The position numbers and the translations under genes are program-made. Shown one piece after another: positions 6,316 through 13,318 of a stretch of 17,649 nt of DNA (its first letter is position 1; each line of letters starts with the position of its first letter). Origin of the DNA: an uncultured Eubacteriales bacterium (lineage in GTDB: Bacteria; Bacillota; Clostridia; Oscillospirales; Oscillospiraceae); contig URDG01000042.1 in the NCBI GenBank assembly GCA_900546515.1, forward strand, positions 1 to 17,649, read 5' to 3'. Below the pieces are notes generated by a model that saw only the letters and a list, made by a program, of their open reading frames with translations, ran no database searches and was not told the DNA's origin.

Positions 6316-7215
6316 ATGAAAAAGGATACATTTAAGAAATACATATGCCTGGCACTGTGCCTGGTGCTGGCAGCGTCCGTGCTTGCATGCTGCGGCAGCA
6401 CGTCCGGCGCAGCCTCTGAGCCTGCGGCGGCGACCGAAGCTCCCGCGGCAGCGACGGAAGCACCGGCTGAAGAATCCGCAGCGCCCGCAGGACTGGTCGA
6501 CAGCATCAAGGCAAAGGGCAAGCTGGTCGTCGGTACCGAAGCACAGTATGCACCGTATGAATTCAAGGATCTGGACGCAAACTTTGCAGGCTGCGACATG
6601 TGGCTTGCACAGCAGATAGCCGATAAGCTCGGCGTTGAGCTTGAGATCGTTGACATGGCGTTTGACGGTATCATCCCCGCCGTGCAGTCCGGTCAGGTCG
6701 ACCTCGGCATCGCGGCCTTCACTAAAACTCCCGAGCGCGCAGAGGTGATCGATTTCAGCGACCTCTATGAGACCAGCGCACAGCTGCTTATCGTAAAGGC
6801 CGGCAACGCGGACGTCTATTCCACCAAGGAAGCTCTTGCGGGTCAGAAGGTCGGCGCACAGAAGGGCACGATCCAGTCGCAGCTTATCCAGTCCGCGCTT
6901 CCCGACAGCGAGCTCTTCGAGCTTGAGAAGTACCCCGCGCTCGCACTTGAGGTACAGAACGGCAATATCACAGGTCTTGTAGTCGATCAGGCTGTCGGCG
7001 AGGCGCTGGTATCCACCAGCAACGGCGCGCTTGAGGTCTCCAGCTTTGCCTTTACCGCGGAGGAAGCTTCATTCGGCAAGGCCGTTGTAGCTGCAAAGGG
7101 TAATGAGGATCTGCTTGCGATAGTCAACGAGGTCGTCAACGCGGTCACCGCAGACGGCAGCTATCAGAAGGCCTATGACGACGCGGTCGAGCTTGCGGCA
7201 AGCCTCGGCCTGTGA
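6316..7215 (+). CDS. Polar amino-acid ABC transporter substrate-binding lipoprotein
   Basis: Extracellular, lipid-anchored binding protein of the SBP_bac_3 family that delivers a polar amino acid to the permease. Residues 1-24 form a lipoprotein signal (KK, hydrophobic stretch, SVLA before C25). An Ala/Glu/Pro/Thr-rich linker (31-56) contains AAATEAP twice in tandem (37-43, 44-50), then the binding domain starts at LVDSIKAKGKLVVGTEAQYAPYEF. TPERAEVIDFS carries R141, the arginine expected to hold the substrate carboxylate, and VDQAVGEAL supplies the usual amino-group Asp. At 299 residues it has the normal length. The ATG follows GGAGGA at 7 nt. It is first in a three-gene operon. The palindrome over its promoter hints at arginine, ornithine or lysine, but glutamine or cystine cannot be excluded. 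Confidence 0.93.
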   Translation: MKKDTFKKYICLALCLVLAASVLACCGSTSGAASEPAAATEAPAAATEAPAEESAAPAGLVDSIKAKGKLVVGTEAQYAPYEFKDLDANFAGCDMWLAQQIADKLGVELEIVDMAFDGIIPAVQSGQVDLGIAAFTKTPERAEVIDFSDLYETSAQLLIVKAGNADVYSTKEALAGQKVGAQKGTIQSQLIQSALPDSELFELEKYPALALEVQNGNITGLVVDQAVGEALVSTSNGALEVSSFAFTAEEASFGKAVVAAKGNEDLLAIVNEVVNAVTADGSYQKAYDDAVELAASLGL

Positions 7216-7236
7216 TCAGAGAAGATTAAGTAAAAA

Positions 7237-7267
7237 TATATGGCTCCGCTGAAGGCGGGGCCATATA
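7237..7267 (+). other. Intercistronic hairpin between binding-protein and permease genes
   Basis: A 13-bp stem with one G-T pair (7237-7249 with 7255-7267) and a 5-nt loop, with no T-run after it. Such hairpins after binding-protein genes often stabilise the upstream mRNA or partly limit read-through, giving more binding protein than permease. The hairpin is seen; the role is inferred. It also contains an ATG at 7240 in frame with the permease, which is unlikely to be the start. Confidence 0.6.
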
Positions 7268-7287
7268 CCGGTCAAGGGGGATTCCGC

Positions 7288-7980
7288 GTGACATTTTTTG
7301 AGACAATGGAAAAGATCATAGTGCGCTACAGCAGCTTTTTTGCCGAAGGTATTGAGAACACTCTGATAATTGCTGCGTTTTCGGTGCTGCTCGGCACGCT
7401 TCTGGGCACTGTGATGGCCACTATGCGCATGGGCAGGATACTGCCGCTCAAGTGGCTTGCAGTGGCATACATAGAGTTTGTCCGCGGTACTCCGCTGATG
7501 GTTCAGCTTATGTTCATTTTCTACGGCCTGCCAATGATCGGCATAAAAATACCGGACGTATCCTGGATACCGAATTTCTCGCGCTTTGCCGCCGGCATCG
7601 TGGCCATGAGCATGAACAGCTGCGCCTATGTCGCGGAGATAATACGCTCCGGCATACAGGCGGTAGACATCGGGCAGACTGAGGCTGCGCGCAGCGTGGG
7701 CTTCAGTTCAGGCGAGGCGATGCGGCTTGTCGTGCTGCCGCAGGCGATAAAAAACATCCTGCCCGCGCTGGGAAATGAATTCGTCACAGTCATAAAGGAG
7801 TCGTCCATCGTCTCGGTCATCGGTATAGCGGACCTCATGTTCCGCACGAACGACATCATAGCGGTCAGCTACAGGAGCCTAGAGTGCCTTGCAGTCGCGG
7901 CGGTGCTCTACTTTATAATGACGTTTACCAGCAGCAGGCTCATATCCCTTGCGGAGAGGAAGATGTCGCATGGAAAATGA
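7288..7980 (+). CDS. Amino-acid ABC transporter permease (HisM/GlnP family)
   Basis: Membrane subunit of a polar amino-acid importer, 230 residues, with about five helices (near 22-45, 55-80, 98-118, 165-185 and 197-217). FVRGTPLMVQL (64-74) is typical of the HisM/GlnP family, and the EAA loop that docks on the ATPase is EAARSVGFSSGEAMRLVVLP (132-151). The GTG at 7288 is chosen because AAGGGGG (7274-7280) lies 7 nt upstream; an in-frame ATG at 7240 sits inside a hairpin without a ribosome site. The end overlaps the ATPase gene by 11 nt, which indicates coupled translation. A single permease gene implies a homodimeric channel. Confidence 0.93.
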   Translation: MTFFETMEKIIVRYSSFFAEGIENTLIIAAFSVLLGTLLGTVMATMRMGRILPLKWLAVAYIEFVRGTPLMVQLMFIFYGLPMIGIKIPDVSWIPNFSRFAAGIVAMSMNSCAYVAEIIRSGIQAVDIGQTEAARSVGFSSGEAMRLVVLPQAIKNILPALGNEFVTVIKESSIVSVIGIADLMFRTNDIIAVSYRSLECLAVAAVLYFIMTFTSSRLISLAERKMSHGK

Positions 7981-8710
7981 AAAAAAGATGATAGAGGTCA
8001 CGGGCCTTTGCAAGAGCTTCCACAAGCTTGAGGTCTTGAAGGATATAAACACCAGCTTTTCAAAAAATGAGGTCGTGTCGATAATCGGGCCGAGCGGCAG
8101 CGGAAAGAGCACGTTCCTGCGCTGCCTGAACCTGCTGGAAAAGCCGACGTCCGGCAAAATATTCTTTGACGGTGTGGACATATGCGCAAGAGGACAGAAC
8201 ATAGATAAGCAGCGGCAAAAAATGGGCATGGTGTTCCAGCAGTTCAACCTCTTCAACAACATGAACGTCATGAAAAACCTCACGATCGCGCCCGTGCGCA
8301 TAAAGGGCATGGAAAAGGGCGCGGCGGAGGAAAAGGCTCTTGAGCTGCTGAAAAAGGTGGGGCTTTCCGACAGAGCCTCGGCGTACCCGAGTCAGCTCTC
8401 CGGCGGGCAGAAGCAGCGCATAGCCATTGTGCGTTCGCTGATGATGGACCCGGAGGTCATGCTCTTTGACGAACCGACAAGCGCGCTTGACCCGGAGATG
8501 ATCGGCGAAGTGCTGGACGTGATGAAGGCTCTCGCGGCAGACGGCATGACCATGATAGTTGTCACGCATGAGATGCGCTTTGCCCGCGAGGTGAGCGGCC
8601 GCACGCTGTTTCTGGACGGCGGGAGGATAGAGGAGGATAAGCCCTCGCACGAGCTTTTCGACCACCCCGAAAGCCCGAGGCTTATAAGCTTCCTTGAAAA
8701 GGTGCTCTGA
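7970..8710 (+). CDS. Amino-acid ABC transporter ATP-binding protein (GlnQ/HisP family)
   Basis: Cytoplasmic ATPase that powers the importer, 246 residues, normal length. Seen: Walker A GPSGSGKST (40-48), Q-loop Q90 in VFQQFNLF, signature LSGGQ (143-147), Walker B VMLFDEP (163-169), D-loop SALD (171-174) and switch histidine H200 in VVTHEM. These match the polar amino-acid uptake family. The ATG at 7970 lies inside the end of the permease gene, about 10 nt after GAGGA; an in-frame ATG seven codons upstream lacks a better site. All catalytic residues are present. Confidence 0.95.
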   Translation: MENEKKMIEVTGLCKSFHKLEVLKDINTSFSKNEVVSIIGPSGSGKSTFLRCLNLLEKPTSGKIFFDGVDICARGQNIDKQRQKMGMVFQQFNLFNNMNVMKNLTIAPVRIKGMEKGAAEEKALELLKKVGLSDRASAYPSQLSGGQKQRIAIVRSLMMDPEVMLFDEPTSALDPEMIGEVLDVMKALAADGMTMIVVTHEMRFAREVSGRTLFLDGGRIEEDKPSHELFDHPESPRLISFLEKVL

Positions 8711-8746
8711 GCCAGAAGACAAGATAGTAAGACAGTTTCATGACAG

Positions 8747-8768
8747 TACCCTTGACGTCCAAGGGTAT
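8747..8768. repeat. Inverted repeat, first of two tandem hairpins after the transporter operon
   Basis: TACCCTTG-ACGTC-CAAGGGTA: an 8-bp perfect stem with a 5-nt loop, one base before the next hairpin. No T-run follows. Confidence 0.5.
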
Positions 8769-8769
8769 T

Positions 8770-8806
8770 AACGAGACAGCAGGCGTGAAGCACCTGCTGT
8801 CTCGTT
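8770..8806 (+). terminator. Probable terminator hairpin of the transporter operon
   Basis: A perfect 14-bp stem (8770-8783 with 8793-8806) and a 9-nt loop lie 60 nt after the ATPase stop. The tail CTCTCTCC is pyrimidine-rich but not a true T-run, so it could be a terminator or an mRNA 3' stabiliser. The stretch 8807-8874 shows no gene. Confidence 0.5.
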
Positions 8807-8874
8807 CTCTCTCCTGCTGCCCCCGGTCAGCAGAGCGCAGCGCTGTCAGACGCGGCGCTTATTGTCCACCGGGG

Positions 8875-8924
8875 TAATATAAAGGCGGCGCCGCGCAGAT
8901 ACAGCCGTATTGCGCGGCGCTGCC
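8875..8924 (-). terminator. Terminator of the first DegV gene
   Basis: On the minus strand, 13 nt after the stop codon, a G+C-rich hairpin (arms 8911-8924 and 8884-8897, with an extra ATAC/GTAT pairing near the loop) is followed by the tail TTTATATT. Confidence 0.7.
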
Positions 8925-8937
8925 AGTATATACGAAC

Positions 8938-9819
8938 TTATTTTATTGAGCGGACATTATCATCCGCGATGAAGAACAGCGCGAGTGCGCCGGGGCCGAC
9001 GTGAGCGCCGGTCATGGGCTCGTATTCTACGGTGAGAATGTCTTTCGGCGGATGATTTTTGCACAGAAGCGAAGCCAGATACTCTGCATCATCCGGACAT
9101 CCGGCCTGCGCGATGCAGGCAGTCTGCGTCTCCGGGGCGACAGCGAGCTCGTCAAACTTTGCGGCGAGCGCCTCAATGGAGCGTTTTCTGCCGCGCACCT
9201 TGGCGATAGCGACGATCTTGCCCTCTTCATTGCCGAGCAGCAGCGGCTTTATCTGAAGCACGGTACCGACGACGGCAGAGATATTGGACAGACGGCCGCC
9301 GCGGCGCAGGTGCATAAGATCGTCAACGGTGAATATCTGGCAGATACGGCGGCTGAGTACGCGCAGCTCCCCGGCCGCGGCTTCGAGCTGTACGCCCTCG
9401 CTGCACAGCTCGATGGCGCGCAGCACCACTATGCCCTCGCCGAGAGAGGCGGAGAGCGTGTCGATGATCTCGATTTTTCTCAGCGGGTAGCTCTCTTTCA
9501 GCGCCTCTGCGGCGATCCGGGCGGAATCGCATGAGCCGCTTATGCCGGAGGACATGCTGACCATGAGAATATCCTGTCCGGCAGCGAGCACCGGCTCAAA
9601 ATGCTCCATATAGCGCTGCGGCGGCACCTGCGAGGTCGTCACATGGAGACCGTGGCGCAGCTTTTCATAGTATTCGTCTCCGTTGAATTTCGCGGTGTCG
9701 GTGCAGGACTGCTCTTCGCCGTCGATGTAATATGAAAACGGTACGACATGCACGTTCTTTTCATCAAGAAGTGCGGTCGGTAGATTTGAAGATGTATCGG
9801 TGAAAACTGCATAGCTCAT
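8938..9819 (-). CDS. DegV-family fatty-acid-binding protein (first copy)
   Basis: DegV (FakB-like) proteins bind one fatty acid in the cytosol and can present it to fatty-acid kinase FakA for phosphorylation and use in phospholipids. The 293-residue protein has family marks in order: FTDTSSNLP (6-14), TTSQVPP with T62/S63, MSSGISGS with S90/S91, the LRRGGRLS element near 185 and GAHVGPGALALFF near the C-terminus. The ATG at 9819 follows AAGGAGG at 12 nt, a slightly long spacing. It is a single-gene unit with its own terminator, next to and divergent from the two-component operon. A second DegV gene lies at 14913-15800. No FakA is in the window, so coupling to fatty-acid kinase is inferred from the family only. 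Confidence 0.92.
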   Translation of the reverse strand: MSYAVFTDTSSNLPTALLDEKNVHVVPFSYYIDGEEQSCTDTAKFNGDEYYEKLRHGLHVTTSQVPPQRYMEHFEPVLAAGQDILMVSMSSGISGSCDSARIAAEALKESYPLRKIEIIDTLSASLGEGIVVLRAIELCSEGVQLEAAAGELRVLSRRICQIFTVDDLMHLRRGGRLSNISAVVGTVLQIKPLLLGNEEGKIVAIAKVRGRKRSIEALAAKFDELAVAPETQTACIAQAGCPDDAEYLASLLCKNHPPKDILTVEYEPMTGAHVGPGALALFFIADDNVRSIK

Positions 9820-9900
9820 ATTTCGTAAAAACCTCCTTGGGACAGCATGTGTAGGATCGACATATGAAATATATCAGATTTTTGTAATAAAACTCAAGCT

Positions 9901-9930
9901 ATTATACACGATAGCGGCTATATCTTCGTG
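9901..9930 (-). promoter_or_regulatory. Tentative promoter region of the first DegV gene
   Basis: Minus-strand TATAAT (9906-9901) lies about 80 nt before the start. The -35 is poor. The spacer holds the interrupted palindrome ATAGC-G-GCTAT (9911-9921) and outer arms CACGA/TCGTG (9907-9911, 9926-9930), which suggests a regulated promoter. Weak evidence. Confidence 0.3.
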
Positions 9931-9949
9931 AGCTTCCGGGTAGAGAAGC

Positions 9950-9980
9950 CAAAAAAGCACTCTACCACAGGTAGAGTGCT
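9950..9980 (-). terminator. Intrinsic terminator on the minus strand, upstream of the first DegV gene
   Basis: A perfect 11-bp stem (AGCACTCTACC 9956-9966 with GGTAGAGTGCT 9970-9980), 3-nt loop and, on the minus strand, six T. No minus-strand gene precedes it, so it either blocks antisense transcription from the two-component operon, ends a small RNA, or acts as a leader attenuator. The remaining intergenic DNA (9820-10068) holds no protein gene that I can see. Confidence 0.6.
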
Positions 9981-10022
9981 CAGAAAAACGCCGGCTTAAA
10001 CGAATTTTAAATGTTTTTCCGG

Positions 10023-10051
10023 TTGGTTTTTAATCCGGGATGCGGTAGTAT
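10023..10051 (+). promoter_or_regulatory. Tentative promoter of the two-component operon
   Basis: TTGGTT (10023-10028), 17-nt spacer, TAGTAT (10046-10051), just upstream of the ribosome site AGGTGAGGG. The leader would be very short. Confidence 0.35.
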
Positions 10052-10068
10052 ATACGCGAGGTGAGGGA

Positions 10069-10782
10069 ATGTACAGCATACTTGTCTGCGATGATGATAA
10101 GGATATCGTCGCCGCGATAAAAATATACCTTGAGTCGGAGGGCTACGGCGTCATAACGGCCTACGACGGGAAAGAAGCGCTTGAAAAGCTCAGCGCGGAG
10201 GATGTGCACCTTGTGCTGATGGATATAATGATGCCCGTGATGGACGGCATAAGCGCAATGGTGGAGATACGCAGGAGGAGCAATGTGCCCGTGATACTGC
10301 TGACTGCCAAAAGCGAGGATACCGACAAGGTGCTAGGGCTGAATGTAGGCGCGGACGATTATATAACAAAGCCGTTCAACGTCGTTGAAATGCTTGCGCG
10401 CGTCCGGTCGCAGCTAAGGCGTTATATGCAGCTCGGCGGCAGCACCGGAGCCGCGGCGGACAGCTCTGTGCTGGAGCTGGGCAATATCAGCGTTGATGAC
10501 AAGTGCAAGAAGGTCGAGGTCGACGGCGAGGAGGTATATCTCACCCCCACAGAGTATGACATTCTCAGACTGCTGATGAAAAACCCGGATCAGGTGTTCT
10601 CCCCGCGCGAGATATACCAGAGAGTCTGGGAGGATGAGCCATACGGCGCAGAGAGCACGGTCGCCGTGCATATAAGGCATTTGAGGGAAAAGGTCGAGAT
10701 AAACCCGGCCGAGCCCAGATACATCAAGGCCGTATGGGGTCAGGGCTATAAGTTTGAAAAACCGCGCGGAAAGGGGAAATGA
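10069..10782 (+). CDS. OmpR/PhoB-family response regulator
   Basis: DNA-binding half of a two-component system, 237 residues. The receiver domain (1-118) has the acidic pocket DDD (8-10), phospho-acceptor D52 in LVLMDIMMP, T79 in LLTAK and K101 in ITKPF. The OmpR-type winged helix (about 135-232) shows LTPTEYDILRLLMKNPDQVFS, the recognition-helix region ESTVAVHIRHLREK and the terminal WGQGYKFE. All phosphorylation residues are intact. The ATG follows AGGTGAGGG at a close spacing. The kinase gene begins 3 nt after its stop, so the two form one operon. It resembles VanR-type regulators of Gram-positive cell-envelope responses; target genes are not evident. Confidence 0.95.
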   Translation: MYSILVCDDDKDIVAAIKIYLESEGYGVITAYDGKEALEKLSAEDVHLVLMDIMMPVMDGISAMVEIRRRSNVPVILLTAKSEDTDKVLGLNVGADDYITKPFNVVEMLARVRSQLRRYMQLGGSTGAAADSSVLELGNISVDDKCKKVEVDGEEVYLTPTEYDILRLLMKNPDQVFSPREIYQRVWEDEPYGAESTVAVHIRHLREKVEINPAEPRYIKAVWGQGYKFEKPRGKGK

Positions 10783-10785
10783 GCT

Positions 10786-12870
10786 ATGAAGAAGCTTCTT
10801 AACAGCATGGGCGCACGTATCTGCGCATTTATACTGATCGTAGCCAGCTGCGCGGCGTTTCTCGTCTCAGTCGTCGGGATAGGCGCGCTTTATTCCGCAG
10901 ATGCATATAAGAGTACGCTCGACGAGACGAGAGCCGGCATGTTCGAAAACTGGTGCTATATGCAGGCGGAGGATGCGCTTTCCTCATTCGCGGTGAGCGG
11001 CAGCGCGGAGAATATCAGCACGGACAGCGCCTTTGCCTATACGATAACGGACAAGGACGGTAAAGTGGTTTGCGACACGGTCGACGGCCGCAGCACGATA
11101 TACAAGGTGAACCCGCTGACGATCGATTACGTGCTGGACGTGGACGGTTCGGAGGAGCGCGGTATTGAGATACACCGCGGCACGTATGACAGCGGCTATG
11201 TGTGGACGGCAAGATCGGCCAGCCGGTATCAGGCGGACGGCTCTGATGAAACGGCGGATAACACTGAGGAGACGGCGGACACTGCCGCTGCTCAGGATGA
11301 AAGCGGCCGCGATTACGCGGATTTTGACTACAGGCGCATGCCGTATTCCATAACGGGCTATATTCTGGAGGATATTCCGCAGAACAGTGAGATATACCAC
11401 GCGATGCGGCTGGCGGAGAACGTATATGGGATGCGCTATGATATTCTGGCGACAGCCGTCGGCTCGGCAGTGCTGGCGCTGCTGCTGTTCGTATTTCTTA
11501 TGGCGTCGGCCGGACGGCGCGCCCCTGACGGAGAGATAACGCCGGGCTTTTCGGAGAAGCTTCCGTTCGATGTTTTTACCGTTATCATCTTTACTATCTG
11601 CGCCTGCTGTCTGGCCTTTTTCCTTGAAATGGCTGACAGCGCCGGCACTCTGCTGAATCTGAATGTAGTCGTGCTGACAGTGACAGGAGTCCTTGTGGTC
11701 GCGGGGATATCGTTCGCGCTGTGGTGGTGCATGAGTCTTGCGGTGCGGATAAAGCTGAAAAACACGATAAAAAGCTGCATTTGCTATAAGCTGGCAGCAT
11801 GGCTCTGGCGCGGCATAAAGAAGATAAGCGGTTCCGCGGCGTATGTGTTCAAATGCATCCCGTTTATCCCGCGGGCAGTGCTTATCATGCTGGGAGTGCT
11901 GTTTGTGGAATTCGTGTTCATTGCCGCGGCAGGCAGTACGTCGTCTCATCTGACAGGCTGGTTTTTTGAGCGGGCATTGCTCGCGGCCTTCACGGTATAT
12001 GTGCTCGCGTCGATGAAAAAGCTGCTGATCGCAGGGCGCGAGATAGCAAACGGAAATACGGATTACCGTGTTGACGTATCCAAACTGCGCGGTCCGCTCA
12101 AGCAGCACGGCGAGGATCTCAACAGTATAACCGACGGCATGAACAAGGCCGTGAACGACAGGCTCAAAAGCGAGAGGTTCAGAACAGAGCTGATAACAAA
12201 CGTCTCGCACGATATAAAAACGCCCCTCACATCCATAATCAACTACGTTGATCTTATGGAAAAGGAGGGAACTGAAAATGAGAAGATGAAGGAATATCTG
12301 GATGTGCTGGCGCGGCAGTCCGCGCGGCTCAAGAAGCTCATAGAGGATTTGATGGAGGCCTCCAAGGCCTCGACCGGGAACCTCGCCGTGAATCCCGAGC
12401 GCTGTGAGCTCGGCGTGCTGCTGACGCAGACAGCGGGGGAATATGAGGAAAAGTTGAAGAAGGCGGGACTTGAGCTCATCATAGATAAGCCCGACGACCC
12501 GGTGGTCATTATGGCAGACCGGCAGCACCTCTGGCGCATATTCGACAATCTGATGAACAACATCTGCAAATACTCCATGCCGGGGACGCGGGTTTATCTC
12601 ACGCTCAAGCGCGGCGCGGCGATAGATGGGGACAGTGTGCGCGCCCGCGCGCTGGTCACATTCCGCAACATCTCAAAGACGCGGCTGAATGTCAGCGAGG
12701 AAGAGCTTATGGAGCGCTTTGTCCGCGGCGACAGTTCGCGCAATACCGAGGGAAGCGGACTTGGGCTTTCGATCGCAAGCAGCCTGACGAAGCTGCAGAA
12801 GGGCACGATGGATCTCGTTGTCGACGGGGATCTGTTCAAGGTCTCGCTGTGCTTCGACGCTGTTGACTGA
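10786..12870 (+). CDS. Membrane sensor histidine kinase with six predicted helices (VanS-like core)
   Basis: Sensor partner of the preceding regulator, 694 residues. Helix 1 (11-36) is followed by a ~180-residue extracytoplasmic region (37-218) with an acidic, low-complexity stretch DETADNTEETAD (154-165). Helices near 219-241, 262-283, 293-318, 363-384 and 394-410 follow, and then a short HAMP-like linker. The kinase core has the H-box ITNVSHDIKTPLTSIINY with H475, N-box FDNLMNNICKYS (586-597) and GSGLGLSIASSL (656-667). The classical DxGxG G1 motif is replaced by NISKTRLNVSEEELMERFVRGD, which I recall from related Gram-positive kinases, so activity is still expected. The multi-helix block is longer than in ordinary two-helix VanS proteins. 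The signal is unknown. Confidence 0.92.
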   Translation: MKKLLNSMGARICAFILIVASCAAFLVSVVGIGALYSADAYKSTLDETRAGMFENWCYMQAEDALSSFAVSGSAENISTDSAFAYTITDKDGKVVCDTVDGRSTIYKVNPLTIDYVLDVDGSEERGIEIHRGTYDSGYVWTARSASRYQADGSDETADNTEETADTAAAQDESGRDYADFDYRRMPYSITGYILEDIPQNSEIYHAMRLAENVYGMRYDILATAVGSAVLALLLFVFLMASAGRRAPDGEITPGFSEKLPFDVFTVIIFTICACCLAFFLEMADSAGTLLNLNVVVLTVTGVLVVAGISFALWWCMSLAVRIKLKNTIKSCICYKLAAWLWRGIKKISGSAAYVFKCIPFIPRAVLIMLGVLFVEFVFIAAAGSTSSHLTGWFFERALLAAFTVYVLASMKKLLIAGREIANGNTDYRVDVSKLRGPLKQHGEDLNSITDGMNKAVNDRLKSERFRTELITNVSHDIKTPLTSIINYVDLMEKEGTENEKMKEYLDVLARQSARLKKLIEDLMEASKASTGNLAVNPERCELGVLLTQTAGEYEEKLKKAGLELIIDKPDDPVVIMADRQHLWRIFDNLMNNICKYSMPGTRVYLTLKRGAAIDGDSVRARALVTFRNISKTRLNVSEEELMERFVRGDSSRNTEGSGLGLSIASSLTKLQKGTMDLVVDGDLFKVSLCFDAVD

Positions 12871-12898
12871 AAATAAAGACAGTACATGAAATGACTGC

Positions 12899-12943
12899 AA
12901 AGACAGCCTGCCTCCTGCGGGAGACAGGCTGTCTTTATATTAT
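12899..12943. terminator. Convergent terminator between sensor kinase and cupin genes
   Basis: AAAGACAGCCTG (12899-12910) pairs perfectly with 12925-12936, with an inner CTCC/GGAG extension. The plus-strand tail TTTATATT gives termination of the kinase operon. It also lies 10-50 nt beyond the cupin stop on the minus strand, where the tail TCTTTG is weaker. Confidence 0.7.
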
Positions 12944-12952
12944 GACCGGGCC

Positions 12953-13306
12953 TTATACGTACAGTACCAGCGCTATAACCTCAAGCGGCTCCGTGCCGGT
13001 ATTTTTGAGGCTGTGACCCTCGCCGTCGCCGACAAAGGTCGTGTCGCCCGTGCTGACGGCGATAATATTGCCGTTGTCGCTGTACTCGCCGTGACCCTTG
13101 AGTATGTAATAGGTCTCGCCGTCGCCGTGATGGATGTGCCAGCCGATCTCTGCGCCGGGCTCAAGCACAACGTGGTTGAATATGCGGCCTTTGCCGTACA
13201 TTTCATCTGCGCCGCGGAGGATGACGTGCATTTCCGTCTCGCCATTTCCGTCAAACATCTTTTTGCGCGTGACGGTCATTTCGCTGCTGCGTCTTACAAA
13301 TGCCAT
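12953..13306 (-). CDS. Small single-domain cupin protein
   Basis: A 117-residue Cupin_2 protein, essentially one beta-barrel. Motif 1 is GWHIHHGDGETYYILKGHGEY with likely metal ligands H57, H59 (or H60) and E64; motif 2 is GDTTFVGDGEGHSLKNTG with H98. All metal-ligand positions are filled, so a metal-binding fold is likely. Such small cupins may be sugar or oxidised-metabolite isomerases, dioxygenases or sensors, and the substrate cannot be told. The ATG follows AAAGGAG at 7 nt. It is the second gene of an operon with the LUD-domain gene, 12 nt downstream of that gene's stop. Confidence 0.88.
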   Translation of the reverse strand: MAFVRRSSEMTVTRKKMFDGNGETEMHVILRGADEMYGKGRIFNHVVLEPGAEIGWHIHHGDGETYYILKGHGEYSDNGNIIAVSTGDTTFVGDGEGHSLKNTGTEPLEVIALVLYV

Positions 13307-13318
13307 ACCACAGCTCCT

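Noticed and set aside
10984..12528. Long open frame (514 codons) on the minus strand opposite the sensor kinase gene
   Set aside because: It mirrors the kinase gene codon for codon, has no ribosome site or recognisable domain, and is rich in His/Arg/Cys as expected from a reversed G+C-rich gene.
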